A stretch of DNA of 64,000 nucleotides from Anaeromyces robustus. Lineage: Eukaryota; Neocallimastigomycota; Neocallimastigomycetes; Neocallimastigales; Neocallimastigaceae. Of the stretch, positions 13,858-41,458 are shown piece after piece; within the stretch, counting starts at the first letter, position 1; each line of letters starts with the position of its first letter. The stretch spans positions 23,501-87,500 of the forward strand of contig MCFG01000131.1 in NCBI GenBank assembly GCA_002104895.1, written 5' to 3'. Both the position numbers and the translations under genes were made by a program. Below the pieces are notes generated by a model that was given only the letters and a program-made list of their open reading frames with translations, had not been told where the DNA came from and did no database searches.

Positions 13858-16800
13858 ATGGTACGAAATTTTTATAATAGTAACGAAAATAGCAATGTTT
13901 TTGTTCGTGGATTCCGCTGTTATGGAACTGATATTAACAACATTAGCATTATCTTCATCAATGGCCTTCACTCATGGACCAATGCATATATGATGGATTT
14001 TCTGGAATCAAATCTTAAGGAATTCAACAAGTACATTCTTTCAGTTAAACGATCTATGTGTTCTAGAGGTTGGTATTTTAGGATCAAAGTTTTATCATCT
14101 GACTTTAAATTCGATGATTTCAAAAAGAAATTTGTATCATATATCTCAAATGCTAGCTTGTCGTATAGTAATTGCACTCATTATATTCGTAAAAGGTCAC
14201 TTCAACAGATCAGAAATCAACTATTTTCTCCTTCAACAAACTTTAATGATTCAATTAATAACCAAAGTAATTCTACAACAAACTTAAATGATTCAATTTA
14301 TAACCAAAGTAAGTCTACAACAAACTTAAATGATTCAATCAATAACCAAAGAAATTCTACAACAAACTTAAATGATTCAATTAATAACCAAAGTAATTCT
14401 ACTACAACATCCTCACAATCTAATACTTCAGATTCTTTCCAACGCAACTCATTAGTTAGTATACACTCTAATCTCAACACTCTTAATTCTATCAAAGATA
14501 AGTTTACTTTTTGTCTCAGTTGGAACACCAATGGATGGAACCACGAAAAGAAAGATAGTATCGAATACTTTATCACATTATTCAAACCTCTTTTTCTCTG
14601 TTTTCAAGAAACAAAGAACGGTTCTGGTGCCAATAGTAGTCAACCATGTAAAGTCACTATTCCCAATTACCGATATTTTGTTAGAAGAGCCGTTGATAGT
14701 ATTCCAGGCATGAGAGGTTTATTTTTAGGTTATCATAAATCTTGTCAAGCAATACTTGAAGAGAATTCATTTAATTACATTATTTCCTTAACTAATTATA
14801 ATATATACGACTCTAAATGCTCTGTTGGAAATGTATATATCCCTGTCAGCTCTCATTCTACACAAGTGAAGTGTGCTTTAGCAGAAGTTATTGATTGGCT
14901 TAATATTCATCGTGATCATGCTTCTATTCTTGTTGGGGATTTTAACATGAAAACAGTGGACCTTGAAGAAAAAATATCACCGATTAATGGTTGGATAATT
15001 TTACCTCTCAATAGTTCAAGAATCTCTTGGGTTCAAGGTAATTTATCTTCAGATATTGATCATGCTTTGGTTAATTATAAAATGTTGAACCTTATATCTT
15101 ATGCTTCCTTTATTGATTATCACCCAGTCTCTGATCATAAACCAATGTTAGTATATTGTAAGAAAAATTTTGTTGATCTCTCCTTTACTCACCCAAAAAA
15201 GGTTGTTCAATGGAATAGAATTCGCTGTAAGGAAATGAAAAACGATATTGTTGACAATAACAAGTTTGCTATTTTAAATAATGAGATCTTTAATAATCCT
15301 TCTCTTTCTATTGATGATCTAGTTGATAAGTTTATTAATACTTCTAATTCAATTGCAGAGGACCTTGAAATTACATCTTCTACTGAAATTAGGAAATCAA
15401 TGTTCCATATGTCACGTAATATTTACTGTCTTCAAAGAATCAAAAGCTTGAAGTATCGACAAATTAAAAAGAGCCATTTGGATTATGAACCTAATCAATT
15501 TATTATCCTTGTTGCATCTTATAATAAATTATGCCAATCTATTCATAAAAAATGTAATGAATTTAGAAGACAAAACTATTTATTTTGGATTAAAGTAGGC
15601 TGCGAGGCTACCTTAAAAAATGACAGCAGAAAATCATGGTCATGGATTAAGAAGAATATTAAAAATAACAATCAGGAGTTATTTATACCTCATCCTATCA
15701 GAGACCACCAAGATAACTTAGTGTATAGTACTAAAGATCAATTAGATGTTTGGTGCAATTATTATAAGAAACTTAGTTATGACTCTACTGGACATAGCAT
15801 GAATAAAAAATTCTGGAAGAATTCTCCCGCTATTAATCGTATAAAGAGTGGAAATAACATAGTATGGGATATTAACCAAGATATCAGCATTGAAGAAATC
15901 AAAAAGGCCATCCTTTCTATCCCTAACTTTAAAGCCTCGGGTCCCGATGGTATCCCTATTGAATTTTATAAAGCTTTAATTCCTGATTCCTCTTCAAATG
16001 ACTCTGTAAATAATGATTCCTATGTTCCGGCTGGTCTTAGTTGTTTCTGTTTCTTAATTAATCGTATTTGGAATGGTGATTTTCCTATTTTTTGGAATAA
16101 TGCATCCATTGTTTCTATTCCAAAAAAAGGCGATCTTTCTAATTGTGATAACTATCGTGGTATCTCACTTATCAATAATGGTATTAAGATTCTTTCGAAA
16201 ATTATTGCTTCTAGAATTTCTGAATATGGTATAAGTCATGGATTTATCAGACCAGAACAATTTGGCTTTCGGAATAAGGAAGAATGTATTAGTCTTTATA
16301 TCTCTATTCTTTCTATTTGTCAAAGACGTAAATTCAAAGGGGAAGATACTTATATAGCTTTTCTGGACCTTAAAAAAGCTTACGATTCTGTGCCCATATA
16401 TAACATCTTGTCGAAAATTTATACTCTTGGTATACAAGGAAAATGCTTTCAATTTTTGGAGAACCTATATCTGTCTTCCAAAGCTTGTGTTAAAATTAAT
16501 GGACAATTTTCCGATTCTTTCAGAATACTTAAAGGAGTTCGACAAGGATGTCCCTTATCTCCTATACTTTTTAATTTGTTTATCAACGACATCTTCAACG
16601 ATTGCCTGCATAATGGTGTGAAAATAGATACTGAATATTGCTGTGGAGGATTATTTGCTGATGATATTGTTCTTTGTGCCCCTAGTAGATCTCGTATGAA
16701 CAAACTTCTTCGCTCAGTTAGTAAATGGGCTAAGGACAACGAGATGACTTTTGGAATTAATAAATGTGGCACATTAGCTGTTAGACATGAAAATTCGGAA

Positions 16801-18177
16801 TATATTCTTAGAGAGGACCCTACCTTTTATTTAACAGGAATCGCAATCCCTAAAACAGATTGTTATACTTACCTTGGTGTTCCCTTTCACAAAACTCTAG
16901 ATTTAAAATTCGTTATTAGTAAAATGAAAAATAAAGTTAGTAAGGCTTTGTTTTCAATTCAGGGTTTTTTAAAAAATGATCTGATTCCTATTCCTCTTAA
17001 AAGAACTTTATTCTCTGCAAAAGTTATTGGACAAGTTTCCTATTATGCTCCTTTGCTTGGTTCTAACAAAAACAATACTAGTTCTACACAAACAATAATT
17101 AACAAAGGTTTTTATTGGATTTTAGGCTACTCGAAACCTAATTCTTTTGTTTCTATTTATTGCATCTCAAAAGAACTCAATATTCCTCCACTTTCTGGTA
17201 AATGTGCTTTAGCTCAGGTTAGATGTTTTAATAAATGGAAGGACTCCAACTGCATTATCTCAAAGATAGTTAATAATGTTGCTACAACAAGAAAATGGAC
17301 TTGGGACAAAGAAAGTAAAATATTAAATGATAAATTAAACAATATTTCATCCTCTACTAAAGAAATTATGGAATTCTATTGGGACAGAGACATGAACAGT
17401 GATAAATCAATTAAAGCTAAAACTTATAAATTGTACAACTTTGAAGAATCAAGAAGTTACTTAAAGCTTAATCTAGAATTTCCTGAATATAGCAAAGGTT
17501 TTCGGTGGATACTTAGGGCAAGATGTGGATATAAAATTGATGCTAGAGTTGCAAAAGCTGCTAAAATGATTAATAATTCTTGTCCTAATTGTTGTTCATG
17601 TTGTTTCCATTGTGACAGTTATCAGAGAATTGATCATTGGTTTATAAATTGTTTCTTATTTAAAAATCTTCGTATTGATCACTTCTCTGATTTAGATAGA
17701 AATTTTTTTTATTTTTTAGATAGTCTTTTTAATAGTTTAGTTAGGACCAGTAATAACCCTAGTGTGGATAATAGAATAAATAATATTGTTAAGGGTTATA
17801 AAAGTAGTAATAATAGTATAAGTAATATAGATATATTAGGTAGTAAAAAAATAGTTAATAGGTATAGAATATATATTTTTTTAATTGGTGGTAGAGATTA
17901 TGGTTTTAGTGATAGAATTAACAATAGTCCATACAAAAAGGAATGGGAATGTTTGTTTAAGTGTCAGACTGAATCTGGTACTTATTCAAAATCCCCATTC
18001 TTGTTGCGATCTGCGGCTCTATTGAATGATATCATGCCTGTTGTCTGTAAAAGACAACATATATTATTCAATAAATTTAAAACCAACCTCTCCAGGAACG
18101 TCAATGCTGATAACACAGTAGGACAGCCTAGTAGGGCAAATGCCGATCCTATTTCCGACTCTAGTGGAATAGGATAG
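13858..18177 (+). CDS. LINE polyprotein: endonuclease and reverse transcriptase
   Basis: 1439-aa ORF that nicks target DNA and reverse-transcribes the element RNA at the nick. Residues 1-120 are a basic N-terminal region of unknown fold, possibly standing in for a separate ORF1 protein. Residues 130-185 are four 14-aa repeats (consensus NDSINNQSNSTTNL). The APE endonuclease spans about 217-435, with WNTNGW, FQETKN, GDFNM, SDIDHA and SDHKP all present. The reverse transcriptase runs from about 600 to 1100, with FKASGPDGIPIEFYK (about 690), FLDLKKAYDSV, GVRQGCPLSP and the catalytic FADD (residues 933-936). A C-terminal cysteine/histidine cluster at about 1242-1270 (CPNC through DHWFINC) is the zinc knuckle typical of such elements. 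No RNase H domain is evident. The ATG is the first in frame after the structured leader. Confidence 0.95.
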   Translation: MVRNFYNSNENSNVFVRGFRCYGTDINNISIIFINGLHSWTNAYMMDFLESNLKEFNKYILSVKRSMCSRGWYFRIKVLSSDFKFDDFKKKFVSYISNASLSYSNCTHYIRKRSLQQIRNQLFSPSTNFNDSINNQSNSTTNLNDSIYNQSKSTTNLNDSINNQRNSTTNLNDSINNQSNSTTTSSQSNTSDSFQRNSLVSIHSNLNTLNSIKDKFTFCLSWNTNGWNHEKKDSIEYFITLFKPLFLCFQETKNGSGANSSQPCKVTIPNYRYFVRRAVDSIPGMRGLFLGYHKSCQAILEENSFNYIISLTNYNIYDSKCSVGNVYIPVSSHSTQVKCALAEVIDWLNIHRDHASILVGDFNMKTVDLEEKISPINGWIILPLNSSRISWVQGNLSSDIDHALVNYKMLNLISYASFIDYHPVSDHKPMLVYCKKNFVDLSFTHPKKVVQWNRIRCKEMKNDIVDNNKFAILNNEIFNNPSLSIDDLVDKFINTSNSIAEDLEITSSTEIRKSMFHMSRNIYCLQRIKSLKYRQIKKSHLDYEPNQFIILVASYNKLCQSIHKKCNEFRRQNYLFWIKVGCEATLKNDSRKSWSWIKKNIKNNNQELFIPHPIRDHQDNLVYSTKDQLDVWCNYYKKLSYDSTGHSMNKKFWKNSPAINRIKSGNNIVWDINQDISIEEIKKAILSIPNFKASGPDGIPIEFYKALIPDSSSNDSVNNDSYVPAGLSCFCFLINRIWNGDFPIFWNNASIVSIPKKGDLSNCDNYRGISLINNGIKILSKIIASRISEYGISHGFIRPEQFGFRNKEECISLYISILSICQRRKFKGEDTYIAFLDLKKAYDSVPIYNILSKIYTLGIQGKCFQFLENLYLSSKACVKINGQFSDSFRILKGVRQGCPLSPILFNLFINDIFNDCLHNGVKIDTEYCCGGLFADDIVLCAPSRSRMNKLLRSVSKWAKDNEMTFGINKCGTLAVRHENSEYILREDPTFYLTGIAIPKTDCYTYLGVPFHKTLDLKFVISKMKNKVSKALFSIQGFLKNDLIPIPLKRTLFSAKVIGQVSYYAPLLGSNKNNTSSTQTIINKGFYWILGYSKPNSFVSIYCISKELNIPPLSGKCALAQVRCFNKWKDSNCIISKIVNNVATTRKWTWDKESKILNDKLNNISSSTKEIMEFYWDRDMNSDKSIKAKTYKLYNFEESRSYLKLNLEFPEYSKGFRWILRARCGYKIDARVAKAAKMINNSCPNCCSCCFHCDSYQRIDHWFINCFLFKNLRIDHFSDLDRNFFYFLDSLFNSLVRTSNNPSVDNRINNIVKGYKSSNNSISNIDILGSKKIVNRYRIYIFLIGGRDYGFSDRINNSPYKKEWECLFKCQTESGTYSKSPFLLRSAALLNDIMPVVCKRQHILFNKFKTNLSRNVNADNTVGQPSRANADPISDSSGIG

Positions 18178-18401
18178 ATCAATTTTACTTTAATTCTATA
18201 TTTAGAATTAAGAGCTGTATGGATTTATTGTTTTTAAATATTATTATACTTCTTTTTTTCCTCCAGTATTATCTATTATTATCTATAATATTTTACTGGT
18301 TTTTATTTTTTTTAGTATCATTTTTTTTCATTATGTGTTTTTTTTATGATTCATGTATTTTAATATTTAAATTCAATAAAGTTGACGTACAAATTGTGTG
18401 C

Positions 18402-18434
<33 letters not shown>

Positions 18435-18437
<3 letters not shown>

Positions 18438-18447
18438 AAACTTTTTA
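18435..18447. repeat. LINE target-site duplication, right copy
   Basis: TTTAAACTTTTTA directly after the 30-A tail; an exact match to 13244-13256. Confidence 0.93.
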
Positions 18448-18687
18448 GAATTTTAAACATTTTTTATATATATTTTTTAAAAAAAAATTTTTTTTTTTTT
18501 TTCAATTTTTAATATTATTAATTTTGCATTTTATATATATTTTATATTATTTTTAAAATATTTTCAATATCACTATTTTATTATTATAATAAAATAATGA
18601 TATATATTCCAAACATAAGAGATATTTAATTGAATTGTATATATATTTTATTTGTATATATTATAAATTAATAGTTACTATAATATA

Positions 18688-33004
<14,317 letters not shown>

Positions 33005-33762
33005 TAACTTTAAAGGATTTTATATTTTAATTTATATTTAACTAACCTTTCAATAAAATTTTTATATTTAAATATAAAATGTAACTGTTACTATTTTTTT
33101 TTTTTTTTTAATTTTATATATATATATTTTAAAATTTAATTTAATATTAAATTCAAGATACATATTACAATATTGCAATGTAAAAATACATTAACATTTT
33201 CAACATCTTTCCATTATATCATATAAACAATAATAATTTAACTTTTATAATTGTATTCTGATTGATATTTTAATTTGTTAATAGTTTAATCGAAAAAAAA
33301 AAAATTATAATAATAATAATAAAAATTAAAAAAAAATATATTTAAATAAATAATTCAATTTGTATATAAAAAGTTTATTTTAATTAAAGTTTTTTAAAAA
33401 AATATTTACATGTACATATCTATTATTTACAAAACAAATTTTCAAAAAATTAAAAATAATACATATAAAAAAGGTTTATATATGTAAATTTACTTGGAAA
33501 TCAAATAAAAATCATTAACTTTATAAATATAAAATTATTCATATTTAATTAAAATTCAGAAAAAAAAATAAATTAAAATAAAAACAATTTCAAAATAAAT
33601 GCGCATTAAATCAAAAAGAATAGAAGATGAATAATAATTAATAAACAATTTTTTATTAAAATATTCATTTGTAGTATTTATCTTTATATAAGTAAACAAA
33701 AATAAAAATAATTATATAATAGCAATTTTCAGTATTTATATTTAAAAGTATTATATTAATAC

Positions 33763-33795
<33 letters not shown>

Positions 33796-33810
33796 AAAAA
33801 ATCTAAAAAA
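33005..33810. other. AT-rich intergenic region
   Basis: Between the dynein stop and the syntaxin start, both plus strand. No coding segment seen. It has A/T homopolymer runs, including a long A run at about 33764-33793 close to the syntaxin ATG. It should hold the dynein terminator and the syntaxin promoter, but neither is recognisable. Confidence 0.7.
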
Positions 33811-35852
<2,042 letters not shown>

Positions 35853-36593
35853 TTAATAAATTCTATAAATTATTCGTTAATGAATAATGTAAATATATAT
35901 ATAATAAGATGTTGTTGTACATAAAATATTTATTAAATATATAATATATATATTATAAATATATTTAATATTAATAATTAATAAAAATAGAAATAATATC
36001 CATTATCTATTAATTATTATTACAATGATAAAATAATATATATATAATAATTACAAAACAAAATAGTATATATATATATATATAATATATTCACAGAAAT
36101 TCAATATTATTAATAATATATATATAACACTTAAAATTATTAAATAAACGTTAAAGTAATAAAATATTAATTATAATAAATATTGTCATATATTATTATA
36201 AGACCATTTTTATTATTTATATTTTCGGATTATTCGAACATTCTCATTAATTATTATTTTTTATTTTTATTTTTATTTTTATTTTTATTTTTATTTTTAT
36301 TTTTATTTTTATTTTTATTTTTATTTTTATTTTTATTTTTATTTTTATTTTTATTTTTATTTTTATTTTTATTTTTATTTTTATTTTTATTTTTATTTTT
36401 ATTTTTATTTTTATTTTTTTATTTTTCTTTTTTTGTTTTAAAAATTATTTTTTTCTTCGTTTTTTGTTTTAAAAAAAATTCTTTTTTTTTTTAATATTTT
36501 TCAGAAAAAAAATATAAAATACATACAAAAATTAATAAATTAATAGAATAATACTTATGATAGAAACTAAATATAATAGATTTTTTTTTATTA
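35853..36593. other. Intergenic region between convergent genes
   Basis: Lies between the 3' ends of the syntaxin (+) and the WD40 gene (-). No coding segment. It holds the ATTTTT hexanucleotide array at 36257-36420, with T-rich flanks. Confidence 0.8.
36257..36420. repeat. (ATTTTT)n hexanucleotide microsatellite
   Basis: About 27 near-perfect ATTTTT units. The unit is not a known telomere repeat and lies internally between genes. Confidence 0.93.
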
Positions 36594-38296
36594 TTATTGA
36601 ACTAAATAATTTTCACGTTCCTGTGTTCTACTCCTTGATTCAATAATACGAGCAGAAATATTATTCCTTTTTGAAAATTCTTGTTTTTTAATATTCCATT
36701 TATTAATATATTCATTACAATCCCATAAAACTAAATTACCAAGTTCACTTGCTGCAACCAACACATTCATTTTTGTAGTTCCAACTTTATAATTATGCAT
36801 TTTTAATACATTAATACCATTTACAATATCTTTTATTTGATTAGGATAACAAATTACATCAACAAGAAATTGTTCTCTTCTTTCATTATCATGTTCTTCT
36901 GATTCACCTAAATAATGAACAGCTATTGAACCATCAAGACAACCAGTAATTAAAAATCCTTGTGGCATTATATAAAATGATGTTACTACATTTTGATGCC
37001 AATCAATTTGATATAGAATATTTGGTTTTGATATAATTTTACGAATTTTGGTATTAATTACTGGATAACTTATGACATTGATTTTACCATCAATACCAGA
37101 AGTAATAATTTTTTTACCATTTGGGTATACTTCAATACCTGAAATACCAAGATCATGAATTTTTTCTAAAATGAATACAGCTTTTTGTCTTATAGGTTGA
37201 TTTGATGTTTGCTTTCCTCCATCAATAGCCCAAATTTTAATTGTTCCATCCATACGAGCTGATGAAATTAAAAATATTGACGCTAAATCTTGAATTACTT
37301 CACCTGTTTCTGTATCATATTTTATACCTTCTTTTCCATGAATATTGAAAAATTTTAAACATTGACATGCACCATTATGTGCATTACTCATAATCATATG
37401 TTGACGATTATTAATCCAATCCCATATTATAATTGATCCTCTTCTATATCCTGCTGCAATATATAAGGAATTTTCTGGATTAGGTTGATTTTTTCTATTG
37501 AACCTTATTGGAACACTCTGTAATGAAACTACAGGACCTTGTTTTTCTTCCAATTCACAAATTAATGAATGACGAATATTTTTCTTTGCAGTTGATGTTG
37601 CTGTACGTCTATAATTTATTGAAGTTTCTTTATTATTAGGAATTGACCAAATTTTGATTTTCCCTTCATAATCGCCCACTGCCACTTGGAATTCTGTATC
37701 AGATTTTTTCAATAAGTTTATATCTGAGATACTATATCCAGTTGGTACTGTCATCATAGATGCAGCATATCCTATTCCTCTGGATTCACCATTTCCAAGT
37801 TCCACACATTTAACCTGTGAATTATCCCACAAACAACATCTTCCATCCATTCCACCTTTTTATAAATAATAAATAATATTAATAATAAACTAAATATAAA
37901 AGTTATAATTTATAATAAATTGTTTCTTTAACTAAACCATTGTATAATTACCAGAAAGAATTCTTCCATCATCAAAAAAAATACAACAAGTGACCCACTC
38001 TGAATGACCGTATAATTTTGTATATAAATTTTTTGTAACTGTTCCTGTTTTTATATCTACTACCTTATTTTTTTTTTTTTTTTTTTTTTTTATCATTATA
38101 CATAAATACTTTTATTCTAATTATTTTTATATTGAAATCATAATTTTTTAAATTTTTTTTATTATGTTAAAAGTAATACCTTTAATCCATGATCTGCTCC
38201 ACCAGATACTACATATGGTGAATCATTTCTAAAATCCATACATAGTAATGACCTATCTGATAAGTCAATATTATATTTTGGTGATTTCTTTTCCAT
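36594..38296 (-). CDS. WD40-repeat protein
   Basis: Three exons: 38296-38180, 38063-37952 and 37855-36594 (phases 0 and 1), giving 496 aa. The ATG at 38296 opens MEKKSPKYNIDLSDRS. Repeated WD signatures cover the whole length: GHSEWVTCCIFFDDGR followed by SGGMDGRCCLWD, VGDYEGKIKIWSI, YRRGSIIIWDW, RMDGTIKIWAIDG, SGIDGKINVIS, GCLDGSIAVHYLG and ELGNLVLWDCN. This makes seven or eight blades, so probably a single beta-propeller acting as a protein-interaction scaffold. There is no signal peptide, F-box or other extra domain. I cannot assign it to a named family; its function is unknown. It is convergent with the syntaxin gene and co-directional with PRKRIP1. Confidence 0.88.
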
Positions 38297-38924
38297 TTTT
38301 AAAACGTTTTTTCTTTTTCGTCTTGTTTTGTTTTAATTTAATAATGATTCTTTTTTTTTTTTTTATTAAATATTATTTATATATCTTAACAAAACGTTTA
38401 ATATAATAATTTATTATTACTTTAGTAAGTTAAAATAATTAAACATATAAACAAAATATTATTAAAATTAATAATCTTATATTTATATCTAAAAATATAA
38501 AATTAAATTTAAAGTTATTTATCAAAAATATATATTATGTTCCCCAAATAAAAATCGTACATCTTATAAATTTTTATAATACAAATTTATAATAATAATA
38601 ATAATAAAAATAATAATATTAATAATAATATTAATATTAATAATAATAATATTTATAATAATCAAAAATTATTAAATAATAAATTTTTTAAAAAAAATAA
38701 GACAGAAGAGTATTGAAAATCAATAAAGTGGAAAAGTTTTTTTTTTATTTTTTTTTAGTTTTAATTTTAGGATTAGTTTTTTATATTTTTTTATTTTTTT
38801 ATTTTTTTAATACAACTATAATATATATAAATTAAATATTTAATTACATAAAGGGTATATATATACATTATATATTTCAAAATATAGATTCTTATTAGTT
38901 ATAACTTTCTTTTTTGTTATCATT
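38297..38924. other. AT-rich intergenic region
   Basis: Between the start of the WD40 gene and the stop of PRKRIP1, both minus strand. Only A/T runs, short ATA/TTA repeats near 38590-38670 and T runs near 38740-38810; no coding segment. Confidence 0.7.
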
Positions 38925-39589
38925 TCACTTTTCTTCTTCTTTCATTAGTTTTCTTTTTTTACTTTCTTTTTGCTTTTGACGTTTTTTACGACGTTTTTCT
39001 GTTTTTTTATCTTCTATTTCCTTTAATTTATTCATTTTCTCATCAAATTCTTTTTGATCTTGTTCCTTTAAATTATTTTTTTAAAAAAAATTAATTAAAA
39101 AAAATTATTATCTTTTTGTTTCTAATTAATTTTCATTTTAAATTTTACATGTTTAATAAAAAATAAGAATTTCTTACATGTTTAATTTCTTCTTCCATTA
39201 ATTTTAATCTCGTTAATTCTTTTCTTCGTAAAGCTCTATATACATGGAATTCGCCACTACCAGCACCAGCACTTGAACCTTAAATTATATATATATATAA
39301 AGATTAAATTAATAAATAAAAATATTTTTTATAGTATTTTTATTTATGATTAAAAAGAAACTTCTTTAAATAATTAATTACCTTGAACATTTCTTATAAA
39401 ATCTTTTGGTGGTTTTAAAACAACTCCTTTATTTTCTGGAAGAACAATCGGTTTATCAATTCTATTCATTAAATGTTCAATATGAGCTTTTTGAATTTCT
39501 TTAGCTGTTCTAGCTATTTTATTATCGCTATCACTGTCATTACTTTTCTCTTTTGTTTTAATGTTATAATCATTATCTTTTTTATCCAT
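38925..39589 (-). CDS. PRKRIP1: PRKRIP1 homologue (DUF1168 spliceosome-associated protein)
   Basis: Three exons: 39589-39382, 39278-39178 and 39065-38925, in phase, giving 149 aa. The junction of exons 1 and 2 yields the family signature: RNVQ, then GSSAGAGSGEFHVY and an arginine/lysine-rich helix. The rest is a long highly charged helix ending in a KRRKKRQKQK-type basic tract, as in human PRKRIP1. The human protein binds double-stranded RNA and PKR and is a component of the catalytic spliceosome, where its long helix bridges U2 snRNP and core factors. A role in splicing is the likely one here, in a genome this rich in introns. The N-terminal 45 residues are acidic and poorly conserved. Confidence 0.93.
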
Positions 39590-41458
39590 CTTTTAATGTA
39601 TTAATTTGTAATAATTATGTAATGATATATTTCACCTTAATATTATTTAAAATTACTTATAATAAATTTCATATTAATATTAGCACATATATAGAATAAT
39701 ATAATAATAAAAATATATAATAAAAATGTATTTGTATACATTTTAATACATGATTGGAAATTATGTAATCAAATAAATACAAATAAAAAACTTAAGAATA
39801 ATTAGAAATTACTAGTTAGATAGTATAAATCGTTTTGAAAAAAAAATTTTTTTCAAAACAATTTATACATAAAAAAATATAATAATCAATTTTCCACTAT
39901 ATATTTAATAACAATGAATCACTAGTTATATAATAATTTGAATAAAAAAAATAATTTTCAAATTTTTATTATTTAATTAATCCATTATTTGAATTTTTCA
40001 AATTTTTTTCAATATAATTCATATTTTAATTTTGACCAATAAATTTTCAATTGTATTTTCTAAATATTCTATTAAATTTTCTTAATTAAATATTTAGAAA
40101 AATTTAATAGTATAATTTATGACAAAAATAATAGTAATAAAAAAAAATTGGAGCATACTTCTTTAATTTTTTTTGAATAATTATTATAAAAAAAATTAAA
40201 TATGATTAATGAATGGGAAACAAAAAAAAATTGCTTCTAACCATTTATAAATGCTTTTATTATAATAAAGTTTATTATAAAAATAAAATATTTATATATA
40301 TAAAAGAATATATTTTAAAATAAAATTAATGTACTGAAAAACAAACAATAATAGTACTAATAAATAATAAAAATCAACCTAATGTTATTATAAATACATT
40401 ATTAAATTAAATTTTTTTTTTTTAAATTTTATTTTATAAAAATCCAAATAATTATAAAATAAACCCGTTAAAAGTTAATGAAATTAATTTATAATTATAA
40501 ACTTTATTTTTTGATATTTATTATTAAAAAAAAAAAAAGTAAATAGTATTAAGATAAAATATTCAATATTCATTAATATAAATAAATAAATAAAATAAAA
40601 TAAAATAAAAATAAAATGTTAATTGATGTATTGATACTTTAAAAAAATATTTAATTTAATAAATAAATGAAAAATTAAAGATAAAATATACACATAATAT
40701 TATATATATTTTATTCAAAAGTTATAGAATGTTGAGAAAATAACTATAAAAGTAAAGTATGGAAAATAGAAAAAAAAATAGCTCTGTTATTTTTTATTTA
40801 TTATGAAATATCATTATTCAGTAAAGTATAATTAAAATTATATTAAATAATTAAAAAATATTTGAAAAATATTAAGATTATAAAATACTAAATAAATCTA
40901 ATTATTTCAATAAATATATACAATTGAAAATTTTATTATAAAAATATTAAAATATTTTACTTAATTCATAAATTATTCTATTAATTGTTCAATTAAAAAA
41001 ATTTATTTTAATGGAATATTTAGAAAATAAATTAAAAAAAAAAATTGAAAATTTATTAGTCAAAATTAAGATATGAAATACTATTAAATGTTTCAATTAA
41101 GAAAATTTATTTTAATGGAATTAAAATTGAAATTTTATTGGTCAAAATTAAAATATGAAATAATAAGTAAATATTTTAATATTTTTTATAATAAAATTTT
41201 CAATGGAATTAATCATTATGTTTAAAATAAAAAGAAGAAAAATAAGATGAAGTAAAAAAATTTTATTATATATATTATACATATTATATATTTTGTTTAT
41301 TTTAAGAAAAAAGTATATAAAGAGTCTATTTTTTCTCTTTCTTTTTATTTTTTTATTATTATTATTATTTATTTTATAATAATAATATCATTTATAAATT
41401 AAAAAATATTTAAAAAAAAAAAGTAAAAGAAACATTTTTAAATACATAATTTTGGAAA
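39590..41458. other. Intergenic region with nested diverged repeats
   Basis: About 1.9 kb between PRKRIP1 (-) and the first secreted-protein gene (+), so a divergent promoter region. No coding segment. It contains a short near-perfect inverted repeat at 39824-39866, and a family of 70-90-nt repeats in direct and inverted orientation at 40018-40090, 40922-40962, 40989-41080, 41092-41162 and 41165-41204. Confidence 0.75.
40922..41204. repeat. Inverted repeat enclosing two direct repeats
   Basis: Outer arms 40922-40962 and 41165-41204 are near-perfect reverse complements (left arm begins AATTGAAAATTTTATTATAA). Between them two direct copies, 40989-41080 and 41092-41162, share the core TTTATTTTAATGGAAT and TCAAAATTAA(G/A)ATATGAAAT. 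A reverse-oriented copy of the same unit lies about 1 kb upstream at 40018-40090. This could be a decayed foldback or MITE-like element. Confidence 0.7.

Larger units (their letters stand above)
13257..18434 (+). mobile_element. Full-length APE-type LINE (non-LTR retrotransposon)
   Basis: Complete element bounded by a 13-bp target-site duplication. It has a 601-nt 5' UTR starting with a strong stem-loop at the first base, one long ORF (13858-18177) with apurinic-type endonuclease, reverse transcriptase and C-terminal zinc knuckle, a 3' UTR with AATAAA at 18375-18380, and a 30-A tail (18405-18434) starting 24 nt after that signal. No frameshift or premature stop is visible and the duplication is perfect, so insertion is probably recent and the copy possibly active. 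Base composition is less AT-rich than the flanks. It lies in the same orientation as GCN1 and the dynein gene, with its tail 253 nt before the dynein start codon. Clade (L1/Tx1-like or other) is not resolved by eye. Confidence 0.95.

Noticed and set aside
18219-18512. 97-aa frame after the LINE ORF
   Set aside because: It spans the LINE 3' UTR, poly-A tail and flanking DNA; hydrophobic homopolymer translation only.
36257-36420. Interstitial telomere repeat
   Set aside because: ATTTTT lacks the G-rich strand of any known telomere repeat and lies between convergent genes.
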